In this document: positions 23,144 through 31,898 of the stretch, one piece after another
Layout of the letters: each line of letters starts with the position of its first letter
How positions within the stretch are numbered: the stretch's first letter is position 1
Assembly: GCF_013072695.1 (NCBI RefSeq)
Contig: NZ_LXUK01000022.1
Span: 369,084 to 433,083, forward strand
Length of the DNA: 64,000 nt
Origin: Acinetobacter sp. Ac_5812
GTDB taxonomy: Bacteria > Pseudomonadota > Gammaproteobacteria > Pseudomonadales > Moraxellaceae
Direction: 5' to 3'
Made by a program: the position numbers and the translations under genes
The notes under the pieces: generated by a model
What the model saw: the letters and a program-made list of their open reading frames with translations, nothing else
Databases searched by the model: none
What the model was told of the DNA's origin: nothing

Positions 23144-24052
23144 TTGAGCTGGGCAATTTTGAGAAAGCTGATAAAGACTACAGATAATTTACCACCTATA
23201 TTCGACATAACTAAGTATGCTGACATGGACAAATTATCTGCTTTTGAGTGGTTTTTCCTAATACAATCTAGATTCTTATTACATATCTTGTTAGAAGATG
23301 GCTTATCTTTTTTTATTGGTTCAGATAAATTAACAGATGTAGAAGAACAAGAAGTAATGTCTCTAGCTATATCATCTCATTTAACTAATCCATTAAGTTT
23401 AGATCTTTTTGTTGATTATACAAAGTCTAATAATGAAAAAATAAATATAGAAATATCTAGTTCAGATCATTACAGTTTTATGAGTAAGCATTTACCCGTT
23501 AATGAATTATATGAAGATGAGTTTCAAAGTATACAAAGAATGCTTAAACATAGCGGAGTAAAATTAAAGTCTTTAGGAGATGATAAACCAACTTACCCAA
23601 TAATAGATCTATTGAATTCTCATTTTGGATTCAATGTCAGTCAATATGATTATCCAATTACAATAAATCCTTATTATCCTGATCACGTTATTTTAGAAGA
23701 ATTTAAAAAAATATTGGTTGTTATTAGGGGGAAGCTTGGATTTAATGATATAAATAAGTCTTTATCAAAGAAGGATTTGTTGAATTGGGCATCATACAAA
23801 TTATTACCATATATGGATTTAAAAATTCTTGAACTTGCAGAAAATATTAAGATAACGAATGCGGTAATCTGTTCAGTTTTATATCAAAAAGGAGAGTATG
23901 GTGAGGATACTTTAAGAAAGAGTGTAGAGCCTATTAGAAAAAGGATATTAGAAGAAACTGTGTTTGATGGGGCTGATAATGTTACCAATCTGAGTATTAC
24001 TGATGCTTTAAGTTATTTAGCTTATGAAGATGTTAGAAAAATGGAAAAATAA
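23144..24052 (+). CDS. DUF6387-like protein, about 302 aa
   Basis: N-terminal motif LPPIFDITKYADMDKLSAFEW matches the start of DUF6387 proteins seen in Gammaproteobacterial mobile DNA. The start is uncertain: TTG at 23144 gives 302 residues and no clear ribosome site is visible; ATG at 23225 would remove this motif. The rest is a soluble, helical, AT-rich protein. Function unknown. A strong terminator follows at 24150. Confidence 0.55.
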   Translation: MSWAILRKLIKTTDNLPPIFDITKYADMDKLSAFEWFFLIQSRFLLHILLEDGLSFFIGSDKLTDVEEQEVMSLAISSHLTNPLSLDLFVDYTKSNNEKINIEISSSDHYSFMSKHLPVNELYEDEFQSIQRMLKHSGVKLKSLGDDKPTYPIIDLLNSHFGFNVSQYDYPITINPYYPDHVILEEFKKILVVIRGKLGFNDINKSLSKKDLLNWASYKLLPYMDLKILELAENIKITNAVICSVLYQKGEYGEDTLRKSVEPIRKRILEETVFDGADNVTNLSITDALSYLAYEDVRKMEK

Positions 24053-24149
24053 TGATAGAAAACTTTCCGGAAAATTTTGGAGATTGACTGTTTCGGAAGC
24101 TAAAGTTCTATTTCATATCCTTCAAAGCATTTAAAAACAATTCCATACT

Positions 24150-24182
24150 AGCCTCATCGAAATAACACGATGAGGCTTTTTA
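24150..24182 (+). terminator. Rho-independent terminator
   Basis: Perfect 10-bp stem (agcctcatcg / cgatgaggct), 8-nt loop, TTTTTA tail. Confidence 0.88.
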
Positions 24183-24223
24183 TGGACTCAAATTATTTAT
24201 CCAAAAATGGAGCTGATTCAGTT

Positions 24224-24511
24224 TCATTCATTTTTATTAAGTTTGAAGCCACTAAAAATTTCTTTGATCTGATCATCGCTCAATCCACTTTCTTTAAGCG
24301 ATGTCATGACATGGCTAAGGATTTTTACACCCGAAGCTGTAAAAGCTTCGATATAACTAGACTGGTTATTTTCAAAACTTTTTTCGAGCCTATCAACAAT
24401 CTCTGCATTCATGGAACGGTTATTTCCCTTTGCCGTTGTAACAAGTTTCTCTCTAAATTCAGGAGTTACACGTACTTTCATGGTCACAACTTTGTTGTCA
24501 TCTTCAGTCAT
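24224..24511 (-). CDS. Arc-family DNA-binding repressor
   Basis: 95 residues with the ribbon-helix-helix pattern of Arc/Mnt: TMKVRVTPEFREKLVTTAKGNNRSMNAEIVDRLEKSF (beta strand about 8-14, helices to about 46), then a C-terminal tail that may set oligomerisation. RHH dimers insert the antiparallel strand into the major groove. It is divergent from a second small Arc-like gene and the antirepressor, with three CCCC(A/T)4GGGG operators between them. This is the P22 immI plan (mnt / arc-ant). Confidence 0.85.
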   Translation of the reverse strand: MTEDDNKVVTMKVRVTPEFREKLVTTAKGNNRSMNAEIVDRLEKSFENNQSSYIEAFTASGVKILSHVMTSLKESGLSDDQIKEIFSGFKLNKNE

Positions 24512-24537
24512 AGCAAAAGGCTTTAAAAATAAAATTT

Positions 24538-24609
24538 ATGTTAACCCCATTTTGGGGATTGACCAATAACCCCAAAATGGGTACATTAATTTAACACCCC
24601 AAAATGGGG
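24538..24609. promoter_or_regulatory. Divergent promoters with three palindromic operators
   Basis: Rightward promoter: -35 ttgacc 24559-24564, 17-bp spacer, -10 tacatt 24582-24587. Leftward: -35 ttggtc 24566-24561, 17-bp spacer, -10 taacat 24543-24538. Operators: O1 ccccattttgggg 24545-24557 fills the leftward spacer, O2 ccccaaaatggg 24570-24581 fills the rightward spacer, O3 ccccaaaatgggg 24597-24609 lies just past the rightward start. The -35 boxes overlap. Confidence 0.8.
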
Positions 24610-24623
24610 ATAGTGGAGAAAGT

Positions 24624-24782
24624 ATGAAACCAAAAGAATTTATGTATGTAAAGTTTCGCCTAAAAGGTGAATTACATAAAAAGCTGAAAGAAAAATCTCA
24701 GCAAGAAGAACGCTCAATGAATTATCTAATCAATAAAGCAGTTGAGTTAATGGTTAACCAAACTAAAGAGTTCAAAATATGA
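24624..24782 (+). CDS. Small Arc-like RHH repressor, 52 aa
   Basis: Starts MKPKEFMYVKFRLKGELHKKLKEKS and contains QQEERSMNYLINKAVELM, a minimal ribbon-helix-helix protein the size of P22 Arc (53 aa). ggagaaagt provides the ribosome site. Its stop overlaps the antirepressor start (ATGA), as arc is coupled to ant in P22. Probably dampens its own promoter and so limits antirepressor synthesis. Confidence 0.8.
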   Translation: MKPKEFMYVKFRLKGELHKKLKEKSQQEERSMNYLINKAVELMVNQTKEFKI

Positions 24783-25549
24783 ATATGAAATTAAGACCTA
24801 TCACAATAGCAGTTGATGGAATAAAAATTAGGAACGATGCACAAGGTCGTTTCTGTCTAAATGATTTACATCACGCAAGTGGCGGGGAGCAGAAAAACCA
24901 ACCTCGATATTTTCTAGAAAATAGACAGACTCAAGACCTTGTACAGGAATTGATCGATAGCGGAAATCCGCTATCGGAACAAAATCAACCAATTAGTGTA
25001 GTTCGTGGTGGATTAGAGCAGGGGACGTATGTAGTAAAAGAATTGGTTTATTCATATGCAATGTGGATTAGTGCGGCATTTAATTTAAAGGTTATTCGTA
25101 CTTTCGATGCTGTAGCTACAGGGCAAATTCAACCGATAGACCCTGCAAAGCTTTTTGCTGATCCGCATGCTTTACGGAGTGCCTTACTCACGTATTCCGA
25201 AAAAGTCATTGAGCTTGAACAGCAAGTAGAAGTGATGCAGCCAACTGTTAAGGCCTTTGATCGTATTGCTAAAGCGGATGGGAGCTTTTGCCTGCGTGAC
25301 ACAGCAAATAACTTACAAATGCGTCAAAGTGACCTAATCAAATGGCTCCAGTTAAATGGCTGGATTTACAAACGCCCTGGTAATGCCGCATGGCATGGTT
25401 ATAGCGATAAGCTACAGGCAGATTATCTGGAACATAAAACCGAAGTGATTACTCGTCCTGATGGCTCAGAAAAGATCACAGAGCAGGTGAGAGTGACACC
25501 AAAAGGATTAACCAAGCTTTCAAAGCTATTAGGAAACCACAATGCATAA
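24779..25549 (+). CDS. ant: Phage antirepressor (KilA-N plus KilAC domains)
   Basis: 256 residues. N-terminal KilA-N domain (about 5-110) with FCLNDLHHASGG, NQPRYFLENRQTQDLV and YVVKELVYSYAMWISAAFNLKVIRTFD; C-terminal KilAC-type antirepressor domain (about 145-250) with FCLRDTANNLQMRQSDLIKWL and VRVTPKGLTKLSKLL. Such proteins inactivate a phage repressor to induce lysis. Translation is coupled to the upstream Arc-like gene. The prophage has no recognisable CI target of its own, so any remaining target would be another phage's repressor. Confidence 0.88.
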   Translation: MNMKLRPITIAVDGIKIRNDAQGRFCLNDLHHASGGEQKNQPRYFLENRQTQDLVQELIDSGNPLSEQNQPISVVRGGLEQGTYVVKELVYSYAMWISAAFNLKVIRTFDAVATGQIQPIDPAKLFADPHALRSALLTYSEKVIELEQQVEVMQPTVKAFDRIAKADGSFCLRDTANNLQMRQSDLIKWLQLNGWIYKRPGNAAWHGYSDKLQADYLEHKTEVITRPDGSEKITEQVRVTPKGLTKLSKLLGNHNA

Positions 25550-25676
25550 TTCAGGCAATAAAAAAGCCCTTGCGAATTTCTTGGCGGAAAACAAAGGGCT
25601 TAGTGTTGTCATCGCATGGAGCAATAAACTACATGAACAGTATGACGCAGTTAGTAGCTCAAAATCAAGTCTATGA
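25542..25676 (+). CDS. Small phage ORF, 44 aa
   Basis: ATG overlaps the antirepressor stop by 8 bp and the frame reads MHNSGNKKALANFLAENKGL...; it ends inside the next gene. Composition is protein-like and the overlap with both neighbours is typical of compact phage operons. Function unknown. Confidence 0.45.
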   Translation: MHNSGNKKALANFLAENKGLSVVIAWSNKLHEQYDAVSSSKSSL

Positions 25677-25932
25677 TGCAGGTGATGTTGCTGAAGGCTT
25701 TGCACTGGCATATGAACAAGTCGCCGATATTGCAGCAATGCTGGATGCAATCCAGTATAAGCAAGAGCGAACCATTGAATATCTGGCCAAGGTCTACAAC
25801 GTACCTGAATCCGTATTTAAAGAAATGATTAGGCTTTTTCGAATCACTGAAAGCATGATTCAAGATTCCATGACTTTCAGTAAAGAGCAGGAGGACTCCT
25901 ATAAAAGCTTAGATGAAGAGAAGGCTTCTTAA
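25633..25932 (+). CDS. Phage hypothetical protein, 99 aa
   Basis: ATG at 25633 (MNSMTQLVAQNQVYDAGDVAEGFALAYEQ) is preferred to an in-frame TTG at 25570, because the sequence before it codes for the previous small ORF in another frame. Soluble acidic helical protein. No recognised family. Last gene of the prophage, followed by a terminator and the right att region. Confidence 0.5.
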   Translation: MNSMTQLVAQNQVYDAGDVAEGFALAYEQVADIAAMLDAIQYKQERTIEYLAKVYNVPESVFKEMIRLFRITESMIQDSMTFSKEQEDSYKSLDEEKAS

Positions 25933-25950
25933 CTTGATGACTTTTACTGA

Positions 25951-25975
25951 AACCGCTTATTTAAGCGGTTTTTTT
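25951..25975 (+). terminator. Rho-independent terminator at the right prophage end
   Basis: aaccgctta / taagcggtt stem (9 bp) with 2-nt centre and seven T; insulates the host glycosylase gene from phage transcription. Confidence 0.85.
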
Positions 25976-26151
25976 ACGCCTTTGGAGCAGCTATTTCTAT
26001 CAATTAGCTTTTGTCAGATTTGCAAACTCAAAGCTCAAAGAAAAAAAAGATATTGCGAATATTTTGTGAAAATTTTGTGAAGGTGAAATTTTAACCAAAA
26101 AAGACTCAAGCAAAACACTGGAATATTCTATAAAATAAACAAAACTTTTCG

Positions 26152-26316
26152 CTCAATTTAAAATTTGGCTCTTTATATAAATGACTGATATTGAAATAGA
26201 AACACATACATTACAACCGTTTTTACCTTCCAGTACGAAGCTATTAATGCTGGGCAGTTTTCCACCGCCACAAAGCCGTTGGAAGATGGATTTTTACTAT
26301 CCTAACTATCAAAATG
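26152..26316 (+). repeat. Right copy of the 165-bp repeat, with attR core at 26280-26316
   Basis: Counterpart of 6066-6230. The left 128 bp carry 9 substitutions relative to the host copy (four change an amino-acid codon position: Pro/Thr, Ala/Thr and a two-base Thr/Ser change), while the last 37 bp are identical. It therefore came in with the phage and now supplies promoter region and first 45 codons to the host gene. Confidence 0.88.
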
Positions 26317-26771
26317 ACATGTGGCGGATCTTTGGTCTGATCTTTTTTAAAGATAAAGATCATTTTTTAGATTTACCCAATAAAAACTTTAAAGAGCAAC
26401 TGATCCGTGAATTCTTAACTCAAATTGGTGTGGGAATCTTTGACACAGCCTATCAAGTGAAACGTTTGCAAGGTAATGCTTCTGATAAATTTTTAGAAAT
26501 TGTCACGCCTACAGATTTATCTAAATTACTTGAACAAATTCCATTGTGCCATACCATCATGACCACAGGTGATAAAGCAACAGATACGCTGATGCTACAT
26601 TTTCCAGAGCAAGCCATTAAGCCTATGATTGGACAATCAGTACAGGTAAATTTTGCTGATCAAGAGCTGAATTTATACCGACTACCGTCATCATCGAGAG
26701 CCTATCCTTTAGCGCTGGAAAAGAAAGCTGAAGCCTACAAGCAATTTTTTGAACAAATTGGCTTGGTATAA
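26181..26771 (+). CDS. Uracil/hypoxanthine-DNA glycosylase superfamily protein
   Basis: 196 residues. Motif 1 region LLMLGSFPPPQSRWKMDFYYPNYQNDMW (about 21-48) and the late motif YRLPSSSRAYPLAL (about 165-178) are typical of the uracil-DNA glycosylase superfamily, most like the family-6 hypoxanthine-DNA glycosylases. It would excise deaminated bases. The first 45 codons and the upstream region are phage-supplied by recombination at attR. Enzyme activity is inferred from fold only. Confidence 0.78.
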   Translation: MTDIEIETHTLQPFLPSSTKLLMLGSFPPPQSRWKMDFYYPNYQNDMWRIFGLIFFKDKDHFLDLPNKNFKEQLIREFLTQIGVGIFDTAYQVKRLQGNASDKFLEIVTPTDLSKLLEQIPLCHTIMTTGDKATDTLMLHFPEQAIKPMIGQSVQVNFADQELNLYRLPSSSRAYPLALEKKAEAYKQFFEQIGLV

Positions 26772-26792
26772 ATATAAATGAAGGGGAAATAA

Positions 26793-27416
26793 ATGCAGGA
26801 TGTTGCAAGCCCAATTGATTTAAGAAATTTCGCTGATGCTTTGGAATGGCAAGAAACGGCGAATATGAAAAGGCCGTGGCGCAAGGATTTCTTTGAATAT
26901 TATGCCAATCTCATTCGACAGCAGGTTTCTGGGCAATGTCATGTATTGGAACTTGGTTCTGGACCAGGTTTTTTAGCTCAACATTTGCTCTCGCAACTTA
27001 CGAACATTGAGTATACCGCTTTTGATTTTTCAGAAGCGATGCATCAGCTGGCACAAGAAAAACTCAATACCGCTGAAAAAGCGCGTGCTACCTATATTGT
27101 TGGAAGCTTTAAAGCCGCTGATTGGCAAAATGCATTCTCTCAGAAGTATGATTTTATTATTATCCACCAAGCATTACATGAGCTTCGACATAAATGCTAT
27201 GCAACCGATTTCCATAAAGCTGTAAAAACCTTATTAAAACCCCAAGGCTATTATTTAGTGTGTGATCATTTGTGTGCAGCACATGCAATGCAAAATGATC
27301 AGCTTTATATGACCAACCAAGAGCATTTGGATGCACTTGAACAGGCATCTTTTACACAGATCAAGATGCCGTTAGAGATCGAAGGGCTGTGTTTGTTTGA
27401 AATGACTTTAGATTAA
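26793..27416 (+). CDS. Class I SAM-dependent methyltransferase
   Basis: 207 residues. Motif I VLELGSGPGFLAQHL (about 50-64), motif II AFDFSEAMHQLA, post-I YDFIIIHQALHELR and motif III LLKPQGYYLVCDH. Its start is 21 bp after the glycosylase stop with aaggggaaat before the ATG, so both are probably in one host operon. Substrate unknown. Overlaps the convergent gene by 4 bp. Confidence 0.85.
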   Translation: MQDVASPIDLRNFADALEWQETANMKRPWRKDFFEYYANLIRQQVSGQCHVLELGSGPGFLAQHLLSQLTNIEYTAFDFSEAMHQLAQEKLNTAEKARATYIVGSFKAADWQNAFSQKYDFIIIHQALHELRHKCYATDFHKAVKTLLKPQGYYLVCDHLCAAHAMQNDQLYMTNQEHLDALEQASFTQIKMPLEIEGLCLFEMTLD

Positions 27417-27901
27417 GTTAAATGCGCCATCATCCGAGGATATTTAACCCATCTAAACGTATTGATTTTGAATTCTCTGACGTGAGTAAATTCAGACCAA
27501 ATTAATTGACTGCCTTTTGTCCATTGTAGCGGTTTAGTCCGCTGATCAACTGCACGCTTTTCTTGTTCCGTGGCTGGACGTAAATCACCAATTTCGACAT
27601 ATAAGCGTACGCCAAAATGATGATCAAAATGACCTTTAATGAGGGATTTTAACCAAAACCACCTATTGGTATTAATCGCTTGAATACAAGCTTTGGTGTT
27701 TTGAATAAGGTTCTCACTTAACTTTTCTGTGTATGTATCAAAGAAATAAGCAGTCTGGTTATCGTTTAAAAAGATTGTGCCTATAGGGGTGATGGTAGGC
27801 TGCCCTGAAGGGTCTACTGTTGCAATAGACGCATGCAAAGATGACTTTTGTGCAGCAGCAAATATCTGCTGAATATTCTTCCAATCTTTTTCTGAAATCA
27901 T
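27413..27901 (-). CDS. Pyridoxamine 5'-phosphate oxidase-like flavin-binding protein
   Basis: 162 residues with the split-barrel pattern: SSLHASIATVDPSGQPTITPIGTIFL at the N-terminus, AYFFDTYTEKLSENL, and a C-terminal strand REFKINTFRWVKY. Such proteins bind FMN or F420 or haem; no specific substrate can be named. Convergent with the methyltransferase, ending within its last codons. A single transcription unit. Confidence 0.72.
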   Translation of the reverse strand: MISEKDWKNIQQIFAAAQKSSLHASIATVDPSGQPTITPIGTIFLNDNQTAYFFDTYTEKLSENLIQNTKACIQAINTNRWFWLKSLIKGHFDHHFGVRLYVEIGDLRPATEQEKRAVDQRTKPLQWTKGSQLIWSEFTHVREFKINTFRWVKYPRMMAHLT

Positions 27902-28021
27902 ATGCTTATCCTTTTTTATTATTTAGAAGAATAACTTAGCATAGGACAGTTAAAAGAGAATCGCTCTTTATCATAAAAAAAGATGTCAATTCAGCAAATT
28001 ACATCTTATTGAATGGATGAT

Positions 28022-29587
28022 TTACATCATCCATTCAACCGGAAAATAAGACACAAAGTGCATGGTAAAACGCTGGAATTTGGTACTTTCAGGGTCATGA
28101 TGATGCTCAACCACTTCACCATTTTCCTTATGTTCATACCAAACAATATTACCGTCTTGATCTAATTTAAGCTGATAAGCCACTTGTAATAAATGCTGAT
28201 CAAGCATGGTAGTAATTTGGTCTTGTAAATGATCAGATTCAACTACTAAGCCAACTTCCGTATTTAAATGCGCGGAGCGGGGGTCGAAGTTAAATGAACC
28301 AATAAAAACTTTTCCATCCACATCAAAGAATTTAGCATGCAGACTTGAACGATTTTTACCTTTAACCGGAATCACACTACCTGTGGCAATTTCATACCAA
28401 GTCCGTTTTTTGCGTTCAATATTGGGTTTAAATTCATATAGCTGTACACCACTTTGTAAAAGTGGTTTTCGGTATTGACTATAAAAAGAATGCACTACAG
28501 CAACGTCATTGGCCACCAAACTATTGGTCAGTACACGAACCTTAATACCGTCTTTAGAAAGTTGGTTTAAATACGCTGTGCCTCGCTTGGTGGGAACAAA
28601 ATAGGCGGATACCAACTCCATATGTTGTTCAGGTTTACCCATAATTTCCAGAACTTGAGCATATAAAAGTTCCTGATCTTTGGCTTGTCCTAAGGCTTTA
28701 TTGGGATGATCAGCGACAAAATGCGCCTTTGCCCATTGGATGGGGTAGTTTTGTAGGCGTAATTTTAAATAATCTTGTGCAGCTTCAAGTTTATCTTCGG
28801 TGGGTGTATCAACCTGATCTAAAGCTTTATAACTATGTCTTAAACTTTCCAGTTGTTGAGGTGTGCCAGAGCCAATTAACTGCTCAGTTGAATAGCTGAG
28901 TTTATCAGCCCAAAACTCATCGAAAACCTGCTTCGCTCGATCGACGGCTTTTCCGTAGAATAAAATGTCCATGTCGCTAAACTGAAACTGGTCACTGGCT
29001 TCAAAATATTCACTGCTGATATTGCGGCCACCTGTTACTGCAATCGAATGATCGGCAATAGTAAGTTTGTTATGCATACGATGATTAATTTGTTTGAGTC
29101 TAAATACATAATCAATAACGCGTAAATGTCTAAACTTATATGGATTGAAAATACGGATTTCAAAATTTGGATGCTGGGCGAGGGCTTTTAGGGTTTTATC
29201 CAGTTTTATGCCATTCTGATCATCAATCAATAGGCGGACTTTTACCCCGCGATCAGCTGCTTTTAACAGCTCATGCAACATCATGTTGCCTATGGCATCG
29301 TCATTCCAAATATAATATTGTAAATCAAGTTGATGCTTGGCATTTCGAATTAAATGAATACGAGAGGCAATACTTAAGAAAGCATCATCCAAAGCTAAAA
29401 AAGCAGTTAAACCTTTTTCAATATTAAGATCGGCTTGTGGATCATTCATCCATTTTGTTTTCGTATGCAAGGAGTTACTCCGATCATGGTTCTGATTGGG
29501 CGGCAAAGAACAACCACCAATTCCTAACATGATAACAAGTGTCGTTATCTTAAAATGGTATGAATTTTTTATCATTTTATTGATCAA
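28022..29587 (-). CDS. Phospholipase D-family lipoprotein
   Basis: 521 residues. N-terminal lipoprotein signal with lipobox IGGC (about residue 26), so probably membrane-anchored in the envelope. Two HKD motifs: HNKLTIADHSIAVTGGRN in the first half and HAKFFDVDGKVFIGSFNFD in the second, each with His, Lys and Asp. PLD-family proteins hydrolyse or transfer phosphatidyl groups; Acinetobacter has several linked to serum survival. Whether this is a phospholipase or cardiolipin synthase-like enzyme is open. A 10-bp hairpin spans its stop codon (about 28011-28036). Confidence 0.85.
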   Translation of the reverse strand: MINKMIKNSYHFKITTLVIMLGIGGCSLPPNQNHDRSNSLHTKTKWMNDPQADLNIEKGLTAFLALDDAFLSIASRIHLIRNAKHQLDLQYYIWNDDAIGNMMLHELLKAADRGVKVRLLIDDQNGIKLDKTLKALAQHPNFEIRIFNPYKFRHLRVIDYVFRLKQINHRMHNKLTIADHSIAVTGGRNISSEYFEASDQFQFSDMDILFYGKAVDRAKQVFDEFWADKLSYSTEQLIGSGTPQQLESLRHSYKALDQVDTPTEDKLEAAQDYLKLRLQNYPIQWAKAHFVADHPNKALGQAKDQELLYAQVLEIMGKPEQHMELVSAYFVPTKRGTAYLNQLSKDGIKVRVLTNSLVANDVAVVHSFYSQYRKPLLQSGVQLYEFKPNIERKKRTWYEIATGSVIPVKGKNRSSLHAKFFDVDGKVFIGSFNFDPRSAHLNTEVGLVVESDHLQDQITTMLDQHLLQVAYQLKLDQDGNIVWYEHKENGEVVEHHHDPESTKFQRFTMHFVSYFPVEWMM

Positions 29588-29767
29588 GCGTGTGGATCCA
29601 GCAGTAATGAGTAGGTGATTGATTTTCTTATATATCTAAATTCTATTTCGTTCCAAGGTTGAAATGTAATTGTAAATATAATCAATAAGTTATCATTTTG
29701 ATAATTTAATTTTCTATGTAAACAAGTTCCAATGAGTACAGCTTAATAGAATCTAGATCAATAAATA

Positions 29768-29798
29768 TTGAGCAAAATTACTATACTGGTGTATAGTA
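29768..29798 (+). promoter_or_regulatory. frmR promoter and FrmR-type operator
   Basis: -35 ttgagc 29768-29773, 18-bp spacer, -10 tatagt 29792-29797. A perfect 8-bp inverted repeat tactatac-tggt-gtatagta (29779-29798) covers the spacer and -10, so a bound repressor would block RNA polymerase. Half-sites resemble the ATAGTATA-type operators of FrmR/RcnR proteins. Confidence 0.75.
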
Positions 29799-29826
29799 TA
29801 TTTTTAGATTTAATGTGGTCGACATT

Positions 29827-31232
<1,406 letters not shown>

Positions 31233-31246
31233 TTTAAAAATGATAG

Positions 31247-31277
31247 GATTTGATGATGTGAAATACATCATCAAATC
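31247..31277. terminator. 13-bp perfect hairpin after frmA
   Basis: gatttgatgatgt pairs with acatcatcaaatc around a 5-nt loop; no T-run follows, so it may stabilise the frm mRNA 3' end or act as a weak terminator before the ModE-like gene. Confidence 0.5.
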
Positions 31278-31291
31278 TTGAGTAATAAAAA

Positions 31292-31648
31292 ATGTCAAAA
31301 GCACAATTAAAGCTACATGTGCGAATCTTATCTAATGAGCAGATTGCTTTTGGTCCAGGTAAAGCTGAGCTACTTGAAGCGATCCATCGTACAGGATCAA
31401 TTTCCCAAGCAGCAAAGTCTATGGAGATGAGTTATCGCCGTGCATGGCAACTGGTGGATACCATGAACCAATGCTTTCATTCTAATTTGGTTGACACCCA
31501 GACAGGCGGAACGCATGGTGGTGGTGCAATGCTAACCGAATTGGGGCAAGTGGTGCTCAAGAAATTTAGAGCGATGGAACGGCAAGCAATTCAGGCAGTG
31601 ACAACTGAGTTTGAAGATCTAGCCAACTATCTAAAAGTAAATAAATAA
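31292..31648 (+). CDS. ModE N-terminal-like winged-helix regulator, 118 aa
   Basis: Contains the ModE/LysR-type HTH IHRTGSISQAAKSMEMSYRRAWQLVDTMN (about residues 30-58) and the wing TQTGGTHGGGAMLTELGQ. It lacks the C-terminal molybdate-binding (MOP) domains of full ModE, so ligand sensing is unclear. Likely a small metal or molybdenum-related DNA-binding protein. Lies between frmA and the urea operon, separated from both by hairpin or spacer. Confidence 0.8.
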   Translation: MSKAQLKLHVRILSNEQIAFGPGKAELLEAIHRTGSISQAAKSMEMSYRRAWQLVDTMNQCFHSNLVDTQTGGTHGGGAMLTELGQVVLKKFRAMERQAIQAVTTEFEDLANYLKVNK

Positions 31649-31841
31649 CTTTATAAATATAAATAACTTAAACAGTATTTCATCACATTTGCTTTGATCC
31701 TTTCTCTCTCAATAAAAATTTGCTGAGTTATAGCACATACGTATTTTTGTCGAATCTTTTTAGCACTATAAATAAACCATTCAAACGGCCTTATACTTTA
31801 TTATTTTTATTAAGCTATTGATTTATATATTAAATGTATTA

Positions 31842-31884
31842 TTGGCACGCTTTCTGCTTCTATCTATTCAAACTTGTATACAAG
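31842..31884 (+). promoter_or_regulatory. Sigma-54 promoter plus GntR-type operator
   Basis: TTGGCACG-N4..TGCTT at 31842-31859 has GG (31844-31845) and GC (31856-31857) exactly 10 nt apart, the -24/-12 signature. The perfect palindrome cttgtatacaag (31873-31884) lies just after the expected start site; TTGTATACAA is a common FCD-GntR operator core. The GTG start follows at 31899. Together this implies nitrogen control plus local repression. Confidence 0.75.
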
Positions 31885-31898
31885 ATAGGATTCATAAA

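Larger units (their letters stand above)
6194..26316. mobile_element. Defective lambdoid prophage integrated in a DNA-glycosylase gene
   Basis: Bounded by 37-bp identical att cores inside 165-bp repeats. Contents in order: int, xis, truncated ERF gene, O-like replication gene with iterons, small early genes, DUF1064, Q-like antiterminator, late-promoter region, accessory genes, a broken metallopeptidase, tail fragment, NlpC/P60, tail-tip J, holin-like genes, endolysin, cargo genes, Arc/Arc/Ant. No terminase, portal, capsid, tape measure, cI or cro genes are present, so it cannot form virions by itself. It might be mobilised by a helper, since att sites, int and xis look intact. Confidence 0.92.

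Noticed and set aside
24170-24526. Plus-strand frame opposite the Arc repressor
   Set aside because: It is an antisense shadow of a well-supported RHH gene and starts inside a terminator.
24779-25549. Defence-type toxin because of KilA-N domain
   Set aside because: The KilAC C-terminus and arc-like operon coupling fit a phage antirepressor.
31818-31898. Longer N-terminus for allophanate hydrolase
   Set aside because: The stretch contains the sigma-54 promoter and palindrome and codes for a hydrophobic sequence absent from the enzyme family.
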